The translations under genes and the position numbers were made by a program. A stretch of 42,435 nt of DNA from an uncultured Eubacteriales bacterium (GTDB lineage: Bacteria; Bacillota; Clostridia; Oscillospirales; CAG-272). The notes under the pieces are model-generated. The model saw only the letters and a program-made list of their open reading frames with translations. It ran no database searches and was not told where the DNA came from. The stretch covers positions 1-42,435 of the forward strand of contig URDS01000012.1 of NCBI GenBank assembly GCA_900546635.1, written 5' to 3'. The first letter of the stretch is position 1; each line of letters begins with the position of its first letter. Shown in pieces: positions 23,426 to 31,844 of this stretch.

Positions 23426-24745
23426 TTATTCCATGCTTTCGGCTGTGCCGATAAAAATCGGGAGATCGGTTTCGCAGTCAATCAGCATATAGACGAAGGG
23501 ACGGTCCAAATGTACGGTTTTTTGTTCGGACGGCCCCATCAGAGCGCATTCATCGACGATTTCCACAGCCGTAGCCGCGCCGGCTTTTGTGCCTTGTTCA
23601 TCTACGGCAATATAGGATTTGTGCAGAACGCGGCTGACGTACAAATTGCCGTCTGTTGAGCGGCCGATTCCCGAAAAGTCCGCCTTCGCATGGTCAAATG
23701 CGTCGGTCATGCCCATCGCTTTGAGAATTTCGCTCATTTCCGTACTGTAGGCGCAGTCAAATTTCGGAATGGCCGCGTTTACACTTGCGCGCGCAGCGCC
23801 GGAGAGCAGCGCACGCAGCTTTTTGCCGGTCAGTGCCGCGGTATAGTCGGCTATTGATATGCTTTCCTTCGGCAGCAGCGCGGCAAACGCGTATTTGCGT
23901 CCGGCATAGTATTTAATAAATCCGACGGTATCCTCGTCTTCAAGATACAGGTCTTCCTCAGAATACATCATTTGTACGTTCTGCGTTTGTCCGGCTTCTG
24001 TCGTAAAAATTCCGTCTTGAATCTGCGTCTCGTTATAGATCGTTTCCCACTGCGCATCAAAGGCAAGCGCGTTAATCAGATACATTACGGCGTCATTCGG
24101 AATCTGATCTAAGATGCTCGGAATCATGCCGTCCGTATGCTCGCTTACCCAGGCGTTGATGTCGTTTAAGGTATCGTCGTTGAACGGCGCTTTATAAATG
24201 CCCGCGCCGTACCGGTCCGCATTGGTCTGTAAAAAGTTTTCGTTTGGTGTAAAGGTGTTGTGATCCTTGAATCAGATTGAATTTGCAACGGTAAGCTTGT
24301 ATCGATCGCCGGACGAGAGCGCGTCCATATATGCGCCGAGGTATTCGTTTAGCTTATCGACGGGAAGTCCGAGAAGCGTTTCCATTTGGGACAGCGTTTC
24401 TCCGTCTGCTCCGTTTGCGGTCATGGCAAGCGCACAAAGAACGGAAAACGGTGCAATCAGGGCATTTTCGCCGCCTTTTTGGCTTTCCCGGAATAATTGA
24501 ACGGAAAAATCCATGATCGGGTCGGCCGCGCTTGCGTCCGCTTTGCCGTTGCCGTCGCCGCTTGCGCGGGGCGTTATGCCGGCCATCAGATTTACGGCCT
24601 GAGGCGCGGTTTTGGCATTGTCCGATTTTTTATCGGGATGGTTTGTATGGTCCGGCGTGCTTTGATTGCCGCAGCCGGTGAGAGACAAAAGCACGGGCGC
24701 CAGCAGTCCCAAACATAGAAAGGCGGCAATAAATTTTGTTCTCAT
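23426..24745 (-). pseudogene. Lipoprotein serpin with an in-frame UGA at a conserved Trp codon
   Basis: One continuous frame of 440 codons including the final stop, interrupted by TGA at 24272-24274. Before it: lipoprotein signal with Cys25 (SLTGC), a spacer, and the first serpin helices (LIAPFSVLCALAMTANGADG). The frame resumes in phase with FKDHNTFTPNENFLQTNADR. Serpins have ANSIW at this place, and here the codon after ANSI is TGA instead of TGG, one base away. Downstream parts are intact: MYLINALAFDAQWE, and the reactive-loop hinge GTKAGAATAVEIVDE, of the inhibitory type, then RPFVYMLID. Inferred role is a surface protease inhibitor, as in gut Clostridia and bifidobacteria. TGA ends many other genes here, so it is read as stop; truncation is the default reading. 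Confidence 0.82.
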
Positions 24746-24766
24746 TTTACAGATGTCCTTTCTGCG

Positions 24767-25756
24767 TTATTTGTCGGTGTGCGGCGGTTGATTATCCGAT
24801 GCGTCTTTTTGCTGCTTTTGAAATTTCTTTCTGGAATGCTTGTAGCAGGAAAGAATAATCAGCAGAATAATCGCCAATATACCCAGATAGGGGAGCAGAT
24901 AGAGCAGCGAGATCAGCAGTGTCTCCAAAAAAGCTCCGAAGTTCTCAATCGAACCGGAAAAGGCGTCTGCAATGCGCTCACCGAAGTTTTTCGGGGATGC
25001 GGGCGTATATTTTGTGACCTCTTCCAGCGTAATGTAGAAGGTTGCATAAGCGACGTCCGTATCAATGGTGCGCTGTGTATTTTCAAGCGCTTCGATTTTG
25101 TATTGAACGTCGGACAGGCGGGACTCGATTTGAAGCATGTCGGATACATTTTCGGCGGCTTCGAGCATTTCAAAGAGGCGTTCCTCCTGAATGCGGTAGG
25201 ATTTCAGGCGGTTTTCATTGTCGTAATACCGCGCGGTGAGATTTTCCACATTGCTTTGGAGACGGGAGACGTTATAATCGGCGGAAAGACCGCCGAGAAA
25301 AGATTCGTAATTTTGTCTTGGAACCTTGACGGTCAGATTCAGCGTGCGCGTCCCCCGCGGATTGACGCCGCCGAGATTATAGGCGCTCTCTGAAATTACA
25401 ATACCGCTTGCACCCGAAATGGATTGATGCAAAGCGTCCATTGAGGTTTCAAAGGTTTCGGTTTCCAGTGTAATATCGACTGTGTAAACCAACTTTTCCT
25501 CGGAAAGCACGGTGCCGACGTTATCACTTTGCATCGGTGCGACAGACAATTCATCGGCGGAATCCTGGATACCGTATTCCGGTTTGTACCCCTCGACGGC
25601 GGTCGTTTGAAAGACGGTTCCGTTACTTTCATAATATACATCACTGTCAAATTTTTCCGAACCGGAATACAGCATGTCGCTGTTTTTGGCTTCTCCGCAG
25701 GAGACCATGCCGAAGCACAGCAAAAGTGCAAAGACGAGACAAAAAAGTTTTTTCAT
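24767..25756 (-). CDS. DUF4349 domain lipoprotein
   Basis: 329 residues. Lipoprotein signal ends GMVSC with Cys20. The DUF4349 domain follows: TVDITLETETFETSMDAL, ISESAYNLGG, LTVKVPRQNYESFLGGL, the coiled-coil stretch ARYYDNENRLKSYRIQEERL to about residue 240, and VAYATFYITLEEV. One strong transmembrane helix at about 278-303 and a basic cytoplasmic tail close it. The family is widespread in Gram-positive surface proteins and often sits beside anti-sigma or stress genes; function unproven. Having both a lipid anchor and a membrane helix is usual for it. Starts 10 bases downstream of gtrA-like stop. Confidence 0.88.
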   Translation of the reverse strand: MKKLFCLVFALLLCFGMVSCGEAKNSDMLYSGSEKFDSDVYYESNGTVFQTTAVEGYKPEYGIQDSADELSVAPMQSDNVGTVLSEEKLVYTVDITLETETFETSMDALHQSISGASGIVISESAYNLGGVNPRGTRTLNLTVKVPRQNYESFLGGLSADYNVSRLQSNVENLTARYYDNENRLKSYRIQEERLFEMLEAAENVSDMLQIESRLSDVQYKIEALENTQRTIDTDVAYATFYITLEEVTKYTPASPKNFGERIADAFSGSIENFGAFLETLLISLLYLLPYLGILAIILLIILSCYKHSRKKFQKQQKDASDNQPPHTDK

Positions 25757-25766
25757 AGCGCAGTAC

Positions 25767-26180
25767 CTATCCCTTCTTAAAAATAAAAAATTTGGAAAGC
25801 ACGTAATTCAGGATAACCACAAAAACAGCCAGTGAAATTTTAACGATATAGTCATTGAAACCGAAATGCTTAACGAACAGGGCAAAACCGCCGTTTTCCA
25901 AAATGCCGGAAAATATGCGCGCACCGAAAAAAGAGATTCCTTCGCGCACGAGCCCACGGCTTTTCGTCTCCTTGCTTTTGAATACAAATAATTTATTTGT
26001 GACAAATGCAAAAAGGACGGACACGGTCCAGGCGATCAGCTGCGAGACAAGCGCGTCTGCCGCGCAGACGTCGGCAAGCAGCGCATAGGTCAGAAAATTG
26101 ACGGCGGTGGTCAGACCCCCGAAAAAAATATAGGAAATGATTTCACGGTATTTTTTGCAAATTTCTTTGATTTTTTCCAT
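25767..26180 (-). CDS. GtrA family membrane protein
   Basis: 137 residues with four transmembrane helices, the standard GtrA layout: YIFFGGLTTAVNFLTYALL, then SQLIAWTVSVLFAFVTNKLFVF, FGARIFSGILENGGFALFV and ISLAVFVVILNYVLSKFFIF. GtrA-like proteins are thought to flip or help flip polyprenyl-phosphate-linked sugars for surface glycans. No glycosyltransferase partner is adjacent; the nearest is the WecB-type gene 14 kb away. Embedded in the holA operon, 33 bases after the Toprim gene. Confidence 0.9.
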   Translation of the reverse strand: MEKIKEICKKYREIISYIFFGGLTTAVNFLTYALLADVCAADALVSQLIAWTVSVLFAFVTNKLFVFKSKETKSRGLVREGISFFGARIFSGILENGGFALFVKHFGFNDYIVKISLAVFVVILNYVLSKFFIFKKG

Positions 26181-26213
26181 TTGCTCTTTAGTCGGTTAAA
26201 ATCCGAAATATCC

Positions 26214-26795
26214 TCACTCAATTTTTTTTGCAGCTTCTTCTATTTCCGGCAGGCTCGCAATCAGATTCAGGGCGTCGAGCAGTGCGTTTGCACTCATGCC
26301 GGGCGGCAGGCCGAATGCCTGTGCCAAACGGTCGCGCTTTTGGGCGCTATTTTGCCCGCCGGAAAGTCCGAGCAGATAAAAATCCCGTTTTGTAATCTCC
26401 GCGTGTTTGTCGGCGCCATGATCCTCAAATGCGGAAAAAAGCGCGCGCAGGCAATCCGCGTCGATGCCCTCAACGCCGAGCGTCCCTTCTTTAGACGGAG
26501 CACGTTTGCGTTTTTCTTTGCCCTCGATGCGCGGAATGTAGAGGTTGTACACCTTTTCCGGCGGGAGCATGCTTTTGATGTGGGAGCGAATCACTTTCCC
26601 GGCGCCATCGCTGTCGCAGAGCACGATCACGCCGCGTTCGGAAAGCCGGCGGATAATCGCCTGTTTTTCTCGGCTGTTGAACAGCGAAAAGCCGCCGGTT
26701 GTGATAATTTTTGCGTCCAGTATGGATTCCAGCTTGATTTTATCGTATTTTCCCTCGACGATGACCGGCAGGGAAAGGCGTATTTTTTTACTCAT
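26214..26795 (-). CDS. Toprim/DUF4093 protein, ribonuclease M5-like
   Basis: 193 residues from ATG 26795, whose ATGA overlaps the holA stop. Toprim motifs are VIVEGKYDKIKLESI with the catalytic Glu and VLCDSDGAGKVIR with the Asp pair. The PSKEGTLGVEGIDAD box and the C-terminal DUF4093 part match ribonuclease M5 (RnmV) relatives, which mature 5S rRNA. The region is normally at the KsgA locus in Bacilli; here it is with holA, an arrangement seen in Clostridia, and I cannot say whether it is the true 5S-processing enzyme. RBS lies inside holA, so translation is coupled. Confidence 0.8.
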   Translation of the reverse strand: MSKKIRLSLPVIVEGKYDKIKLESILDAKIITTGGFSLFNSREKQAIIRRLSERGVIVLCDSDGAGKVIRSHIKSMLPPEKVYNLYIPRIEGKEKRKRAPSKEGTLGVEGIDADCLRALFSAFEDHGADKHAEITKRDFYLLGLSGGQNSAQKRDRLAQAFGLPPGMSANALLDALNLIASLPEIEEAAKKIE

Positions 26796-27832
26796 AAGCG
26801 CGCCGCCTCGCAAACAAGCGCTTGCAGACGTCCGAAATCACTGCTTTCGCTTTTGATTTTCAGATCCGCATCCTGACAGATGGACAGGACGCTGCTGATT
26901 TTATCCAGCGAATGTTTGGCCGCGGCCGCTGCGTAGAGCTTTGCGCGGTATTCGTTCATTTTCAGTTGCTTTGCAATATCGGGTACGGACATGCCGCTGT
27001 CCAGACAGACACGGATGCGGTAAAGATCAATGTATGTTCCGTATATGCCGGCAAACGCGGCCGCCGGACGCGCATGGTTTTCTTCCATTCGGCAGAGAAT
27101 TGCGAGCGCGCCGTCTGAATCGCCCGCAAGTACGGCGTTAGACAGACCGAACGGCTCCAGTTCGCCGTTTTCGCAGCAGACGGCATCGATATCCGCCCGA
27201 CTCAGCAGATCTCGTTTTTGCGCGTGCAGATAAGCGCAGAGTTTTTCGATTTCGCCGGAAAGCGTCATCATATCGCTGCCCACAAGTTCAATCAGCGCGC
27301 GCAGTTCCGTATCGCCGGCCTGTATGGATTCGGTTTCAAAGTGCCGGAGCGCCCACGCCATAAGCTGCCGAAGCCCGGCGCGCGGGAAATAGGCGGTTTT
27401 CGCCGCCGCATCCAGCGATTTGAACAGCGCGGACGGGCGGCTGATTTTGCCTGCTTTGGCAATGCCGTAATCCAGCGCTCCGTTTGGCACGTTCATCAGA
27501 ATGACCGCGTAGTCATAGCCTTTGGCTTCTTCGAGAAACTCGCAGAGCGCGGATGTTTCCTGCGCTTTTAATTCGTTAAAATTGAACTCGCAGAGTTCAA
27601 TCAGCTTTTTCTCTTCAAAAATCGGCGGCGTGGCCAGCGCGTCCGCGGCCGCATCGGCGGAGAAGCTTTCCGGTGAGAAAAGAATATGGTTAAAAGGCGC
27701 GTACGGCGAGTCTTTGACAACGGTACGGCGGATTTCTCCGGCATAGTACCGTTTCAGGTAGTCTTCTTCGCCGAACAGCAGATAGGCGCCGCAGGGCGCT
27801 TTTGCTTCCTTTTTAATATCAATAGCAGCCAT
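26792..27832 (-). CDS. holA: DNA polymerase III subunit delta
   Basis: Clamp-loader subunit that opens the beta clamp during replication. 346 residues, family length. The N domain has YLLFGEEDYLKRYYAGEIR and LATPPIFEEKKLIELCE. The AAA+ like lid follows (the LRQLMAWALRHFETES region and LVGSDMMTLSGEIEKLCAY), and the C-terminal collar ends the protein (SNAVLAGDSDGALAIL). It does not bind ATP itself, matching the absence of a Walker A motif. Eight bases after the DUF1934 gene; 4-base ATGA overlap with the next. Confidence 0.93.
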   Translation of the reverse strand: MAAIDIKKEAKAPCGAYLLFGEEDYLKRYYAGEIRRTVVKDSPYAPFNHILFSPESFSADAAADALATPPIFEEKKLIELCEFNFNELKAQETSALCEFLEEAKGYDYAVILMNVPNGALDYGIAKAGKISRPSALFKSLDAAAKTAYFPRAGLRQLMAWALRHFETESIQAGDTELRALIELVGSDMMTLSGEIEKLCAYLHAQKRDLLSRADIDAVCCENGELEPFGLSNAVLAGDSDGALAILCRMEENHARPAAAFAGIYGTYIDLYRIRVCLDSGMSVPDIAKQLKMNEYRAKLYAAAAAKHSLDKISSVLSICQDADLKIKSESSDFGRLQALVCEAARL

Positions 27833-27839
27833 ATTGACC

Positions 27840-28334
27840 TCAGTTTAAAATTGAAAGTTTCAGATTGGTTTTTTCGGTCAGCACGCCGCCCATTTCGACC
27901 AGATATTCTGCGGTGAGCGTGCCGCCGTCAAACGTGATGGCGTTGTTCATATGCAGGGTATTGACACAAAGTTCAATCGGGAAATAGGGCGTTTCATAGA
28001 CGCAGAAATGCCGCCGTCCCGCCTCAAAGACAAGCGCGGTCGAAACCTCGCCCTCGCGAAGCAGGCTGACAAGCGTGGGATCGTTTTTGTCAAAACAGAT
28101 GCGGGTGGTCGATCCCTCCATGCCGGTAATTTCGGATTCGTCGTATTGAATTTCGATGCTGTTATCCTGCTCGGAGACGATGCAGTCGGTGGTCAGCGTG
28201 GTGGTTTCGGCGGATTGCACCGGGCCGTCTGATGTGCGCTCACGGTCATCGAGTACGGAATTGCCATCCGCGTCGTATTGCAGAATGGTGGATATGATTT
28301 CGGCTTTGGCTGTTCGTTTTTTGATTTCTGACAT
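27840..28334 (-). CDS. DUF1934 family protein (YwiB-like)
   Basis: 164 residues of the calycin-like beta-barrel DUF1934 family common in Bacillota. Recognisable strands are EIQYDESEITGMEGSTTRI, REGEVSTALVFEAGRRHFCV, YETPYFPIELCVNTLHM and GGTLTAEYLVEMGG. The N-terminal 55 residues are unlike the core. No activity is known for the family; YwiB of Bacillus neighbours argS, while here the gene leads the holA operon and has its own promoter. Confidence 0.83.
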   Translation of the reverse strand: MSEIKKRTAKAEIISTILQYDADGNSVLDDRERTSDGPVQSAETTTLTTDCIVSEQDNSIEIQYDESEITGMEGSTTRICFDKNDPTLVSLLREGEVSTALVFEAGRRHFCVYETPYFPIELCVNTLHMNNAITFDGGTLTAEYLVEMGGVLTEKTNLKLSILN

Positions 28335-28363
28335 TTTTTGATCCTCGCTTATTCTTCAGGTTA

Positions 28364-28392
28364 AATATAGCATATGTCCGCCTGAAAGTCAA
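28364..28392 (-). promoter_or_regulatory. Promoter of the DUF1934-holA operon
   Basis: On the minus strand TTGACT (28387-28392) and TATATT (28364-28369) are 17 bases apart, 30 bases before the DUF1934 start. It is the only convincing promoter for the seven-gene run down to 22906. Confidence 0.65.
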
Positions 28393-28468
28393 TCGCCGCC
28401 CGATTTCTCATAATTTGCCTTGTGTGGACGCCTCGGTTTTGTACGACACTACATATGATAACCGTTTC

Positions 28469-28540
28469 ATCCTGTCTATGGAATTTGCGGCGCGTTTAAG
28501 AGATCAAACGGTGAATTTTGACATTGAGGTGCATGTATGA
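28469..28540 (+). other. Possible short upstream reading frame coupled to the SleB-like gene
   Basis: A frame open since 28325 has ATG at about 28469 and ends at TGA 28538-28540, which overlaps the ATG of the next gene as ATGA. The last codons read MEFAARLRDQTVNFDIEVHV. It could be a leader peptide, or the tail of a lost gene: the open frame carries on upstream across the divergent promoter without a start having a good ribosome site. Composition looks protein-like, but evidence is thin. Confidence 0.25.
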
Positions 28541-28932
28541 AAAAATTTTGTGTGGTTTTGCTTTTGTCCGCGGCACTCTGCGTCGGCGCCGGCGCTGCGG
28601 TTCCCAGAGAATACCTTGCAAAAGCGATTGCAGTCGGTACGTCGGGCGAGCCGTTTGTGGTCAAGGTCGCATACGGCGAAATGCTGATGCGCCGTATAGA
28701 CAGTGCGCTTTTCCCCGATACGCTGCCGGCGCTGGTTTACGCAATGGAGCAGAGCGACGCCGTTCGGCGCGCGCTGCCCGGCGACGCCGATTTGTGCGCG
28801 GCGGATATTGCAATTCAAAATCTTGGGTTTGGCGGCGGCGCGCTGTACTTTTCAAAATGGAAAGACGTAGAAAACACGCCGCTTTCCATGCGAAGCGGCG
28901 TGCGTTTGTACGATTGGTTTTTCTATTCCTGA
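28537..28932 (+). CDS. Secreted SleB-like (cell-wall hydrolase family 2) protein, probably inactive
   Basis: 131 residues, signal peptide to about residue 21 (VGAGA). The rest follows the SleB hydrolase_2 pattern: GEPFVVKVAYGEMLMRRIDS for the family's GEARGEPY...VAVAAVILNRV block, LFPDTLPALVYAM, and IQNLGFGGGALYFSKW for the closing DPTGGA.YF segment. The family places its catalytic Glu in GEARGE; here the line reads AVGTSGEP, so that residue is missing, and the usual central region is shortened. SleB enzymes cut spore cortex. This may be a degenerate or repurposed copy. Its stop overlaps the convergent rnr end by 10 bases. Confidence 0.6.
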   Translation: MKKFCVVLLLSAALCVGAGAAVPREYLAKAIAVGTSGEPFVVKVAYGEMLMRRIDSALFPDTLPALVYAMEQSDAVRRALPGDADLCAADIAIQNLGFGGGALYFSKWKDVENTPLSMRSGVRLYDWFFYS

Positions 28933-31007
28933 GATGAATCTTCTTTGGCCGGTTCCATATAGATCCGGCGGCGCAGGACATTGGCTTCGGTAATCCGGAT
29001 GCGCATCGGCTGTCCGAGACGATATATCGTTTTGCCGCGGCCAAGCGTCCGCGCGTTTTCATCAAAAGAAAAGCCCTCGCCGATCCTTTCGATCGGAATC
29101 AGTCCCTCGCAGGTGTTTTCCAGTTCGCAGAAAAGACCGAACGGCGTTACGGAACTGATGACGGCGTCAAATACATTTCCGACTTCTTTTTGCATGTAGA
29201 TGACTTTATATAAGTCCTCGATGTCCCGCTCGGCGGTCATGGCGCGCAGTTCGTTTTCGCTGGAGGCTTCGGCGCTGATCTTGGCAAAGCGCGCGTATTT
29301 CGAGACTGCGGCATTCGCGCCGTTTGCCATGGCATATTTTAAGATTCGATGGATCGAGAGATCCGGATAACGGCGAATCGGGGAAGTGAAGTGGCAGTAA
29401 AAAGCAAGTCCGAGGCCGAAATGATCGGCGCGCTTTTCGCTGTATTTGGCTTTCATTTGCGCGCGCAGCGTCACTCTGGAAACGACGCGCTCGATCCCTT
29501 TTTCGGCCGCTTCACGCAAAATGGGGGCGAATGCGGCGGTAGCCAGCTTTTTTTGCCGCAGGGGAAGAATGGATAGTCCCGCATTGTGTATAAAATTTTT
29601 ATACGCAGTCAACTTTTCATCATCCGGCGCCTCGTGGATACGGAACACGCAGGGAAGCTGATGCGCGCACATATAGCGTGCGACCGCTTCGTTTGCCGTG
29701 AGCATAAACTGCTCGATCAGGCGTTCCGCGTCCCCCCGCTCGCGCCGTATGATGTCGATGGGCATCCCCTGTTCGTTCAGAACGAATTTCGCCTCGGCGC
29801 TTTCCAGTTCCAAAACACCGCGTATACTTGCCCGGTTTGCCAGCATTTTATAGAGCGGAAACATGGACAAAAGCTGCTTGTAGACCGGTTTGTATTTTTC
29901 ATAATAGGGGGACTGCGTGTGATTTTTGAAAAGATCGTTTACTTCGCTGTAGATACCATGTACTTTTGAGCGTATAATCGTGTTTTCAATCTGACAGCCT
30001 GTAATCGCGCCGGTGTGATCCAGCGTAATCAGGGCGCTGAGCGCATATTTGTCTGTGTTTGCGTCGAGCGAGCATACGCCGTTTGACAGGCATTCGGGCA
30101 GCATCGGTACGACTTTATCGGTGAAATACACGCTCGTTCCGCGGGCAAAGGCTTCTTTGTCCACGGGCGTTCCGTATCGTACATAGTGGGATACGTCGGC
30201 AATATGCACGCCGAGCACATATCCGTCGCGCGTAACTTCCAGTGAAATCGCGTCGTCCAAATCTTTGGCGTCCGCGCCATCAATGGTAAAAATCACGCTG
30301 TCGCGCAGATCCAGCCGCCCGTTTTCGGAAAGCGGCTGCGCGGCGGCCTTTTCCGCTGTGCGGAGCACCTCTTCGGAAAATACGGTGCGAATGCCGTGTT
30401 CCAGCAGTACGGATTCGTAGTTGGCGCCGAGCGAGTCCGCCTCGCCGAGCACGCGGAGAATTTCTCCTTTCGGCATGCGCACGCCGTCGCCGTAATCGGT
30501 CAGGCGGCAGAGCACCTTGTCTCCGTCGCGGGCGTCGGCAGATTCGGCGACTTTTACGTCGAAGCAAAGGCGCGGATTGTCGGGACGTACACGATAGATC
30601 AGGTTTCCGCGCTTGGTGCGTCCGTATTCAAAATAGGTGCCGCAAAAGGTTTCGATCCCGCGTTGTTTGATTTCAACCACAACGCCCTCGGCGTGGTATT
30701 TACGATCGGGCTTCGGGGTTAGATCGCGTTTTTTCACATGTATGACAACGCGGTCGCCGCTTAAAGCGCCGCCGCAGTTTTTGGCGGGAATAAAGATGTC
30801 GTCGGTTAAATGAAATTGTTCATCGGCTTTTACAAAGCCGAATCCGCGCTCACTTGCCGAAAAAACGCCCTCAATGACCGCCGTGTGCGCGCCGGGCGCT
30901 GTTTTGCGGCTTTGATTTTCCAAAATATGCCGGATGCCGGTGTGTTTGTGTCCGGCTCGCTTTTTTGCAGAGCGGGGAAAACTGTTTTTTACATTCTTTT
31001 TTCGCAT
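28923..31007 (-). CDS. rnr: Ribonuclease R
   Basis: 3'-5' processive exoribonuclease that degrades structured RNA and takes part in tRNA, rRNA and tmRNA turnover. 694 residues. A basic N tail (KKNVKNSFPRSAKKRAGHKH) leads to cold-shock domains (GVFSASERGFGFVKADEQFH). The RNB domain has FTIDGADAKDLDDAISLEV with the metal-binding Asp cluster, then GVHIADVSHYVRYGTPVD, MLPECLSNGVCSL and HFTSPIRRYPDLSIHRIL. An S1 domain ends it (VFDAVISSVTPFGLFCELEN). It is shorter than E. coli RNase R but usual for Clostridia. secG precedes it but its terminator separates them. No smpB follows, unlike in many relatives. Confidence 0.93.
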   Translation of the reverse strand: MRKKNVKNSFPRSAKKRAGHKHTGIRHILENQSRKTAPGAHTAVIEGVFSASERGFGFVKADEQFHLTDDIFIPAKNCGGALSGDRVVIHVKKRDLTPKPDRKYHAEGVVVEIKQRGIETFCGTYFEYGRTKRGNLIYRVRPDNPRLCFDVKVAESADARDGDKVLCRLTDYGDGVRMPKGEILRVLGEADSLGANYESVLLEHGIRTVFSEEVLRTAEKAAAQPLSENGRLDLRDSVIFTIDGADAKDLDDAISLEVTRDGYVLGVHIADVSHYVRYGTPVDKEAFARGTSVYFTDKVVPMLPECLSNGVCSLDANTDKYALSALITLDHTGAITGCQIENTIIRSKVHGIYSEVNDLFKNHTQSPYYEKYKPVYKQLLSMFPLYKMLANRASIRGVLELESAEAKFVLNEQGMPIDIIRRERGDAERLIEQFMLTANEAVARYMCAHQLPCVFRIHEAPDDEKLTAYKNFIHNAGLSILPLRQKKLATAAFAPILREAAEKGIERVVSRVTLRAQMKAKYSEKRADHFGLGLAFYCHFTSPIRRYPDLSIHRILKYAMANGANAAVSKYARFAKISAEASSENELRAMTAERDIEDLYKVIYMQKEVGNVFDAVISSVTPFGLFCELENTCEGLIPIERIGEGFSFDENARTLGRGKTIYRLGQPMRIRITEANVLRRRIYMEPAKEDSSQE

Positions 31008-31140
31008 GAAACGAAATTACCTCGTTTGAGTGTGGCTGCGCCACTTTTTTATTTTCAGGTTTGGATATGATGTGCAGTAAAAGGGCATTCGGAATGTGAC
31101 TGTTTCACGGTCATGGCGTGAATACCGGTTATAATAAAGG

Positions 31141-31173
31141 AATCCGCTTTTTAGTATAAACCAAAAGCGGATT
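31141..31173 (-). terminator. Rho-independent terminator of secG
   Basis: On the minus strand AATCCGCTTTT pairs with AAAAGCGGATT (31141-31151 and 31163-31173), followed by CCTTTATT, 20 bases after the secG stop. Confidence 0.75.
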
Positions 31174-31193
31174 CTGTAAACTTATGATTTGAT

Positions 31194-31589
31194 TTATTCA
31201 GCTTCAGCCGAAGTCGTTGTGCTGTCGGTCGCGTCCGTGGTGGTTTCATGGTCGTGCTCGTCTTCGTCCTCAGCAGCGGTTGTTACAAGCCCCTCATAGC
31301 CCTCCGCGCCTGCAAGACCGAAATCTACGTTTGCGTTATAATTGACGTCGGGCTGGATAGCGTACATGGCGATAACGATCACAACAAAAACGACGGCGAC
31401 CGCGGTGGTAGCGGTTGAAAGCATCTTATCTATCGCCTTGCCTTTGGTTTTCCCGAAAAATGTTTCTGCGCCGCCGGCAATCGTACCGGAAAGATTTTTT
31501 GCTTTACCGTGCTGCATCAATACGGCAATCACGAGAAAAACCGCGCAGACCAAAAGAATGATTCCCAATATCAGTTCAAAAGTACCCAT
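31194..31589 (-). CDS. secG: Preprotein translocase subunit SecG, with an acidic tail
   Basis: Small subunit of SecYEG. 131 residues from ATG 31589, which has GGAGG eleven bases upstream; a start 36 bases earlier is less likely. Two helices flank the SecG signature: FELILGIILLVCAVFLVIAV, then LMQHGKAKNLSGTIAGGAETFFGKTKGK, then the second helix TAVAVVFVVIVIAMYAIQ. SecG is usually about 75-90 residues; here about 45 residues more follow, rich in Asp, Glu, His, Thr and Ser (EDEDEHDHETTT). Followed in the same direction by rnr, as often in Clostridia, but a terminator intervenes. Confidence 0.9.
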   Translation of the reverse strand: MGTFELILGIILLVCAVFLVIAVLMQHGKAKNLSGTIAGGAETFFGKTKGKAIDKMLSTATTAVAVVFVVIVIAMYAIQPDVNYNANVDFGLAGAEGYEGLVTTAAEDEDEHDHETTTDATDSTTTSAEAE

Positions 31590-31674
31590 GTCAGAGCTAT
31601 CCTCCAAAATTTCAACGAAATTCATCTTATCGAATTATGCGGATGTACAAGCATATGCTTGCAACGCAAAATAC

Positions 31675-31703
31675 ATTTTAGCATATGGCGCACTAAAAAG
31701 CAA
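31675..31703 (-). promoter_or_regulatory. Promoter of secG
   Basis: On the minus strand TTGCTT (31698-31703) and TAAAAT (31675-31680) are 17 bases apart, about 85 bases before the SecG start. The -35 hexamer is the same as for rpmB. Confidence 0.55.
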
Positions 31704-31803
31704 TACAAATTTTAAAATTCTGCCAAAATATATTTTTAATACATAAACTTATGAAACAAAACGGTGTTTTTTTTGTATTGCCATATTCATATTGATATGC
31801 TAC

Positions 31804-31809
31804 TATAAT
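31804..31809 (+). promoter_or_regulatory. Probable -10 element for the GH43 gene
   Basis: A perfect TATAAT lies 36 bases before the start. The best upstream hexamer, TTGCCA at 31778-31783, is 20 bases away, too far for a standard promoter, so the -35 may be weak or activator dependent. Confidence 0.35.
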
Positions 31810-31844
31810 ATATAAATATAGAATTATACAGACGGAGCGGTGGA

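Noticed and set aside
24272..24274. UGA read as Trp or selenocysteine through a variant genetic code
   Set aside because: Several intact genes in the window end in TGA (the sigma factor, zinc-ribbon, cyclophilin, GH43 and epimerase genes) and use TGG for Trp. No selenocysteine element is apparent and Trp is the family residue, so a point mutation is simpler.
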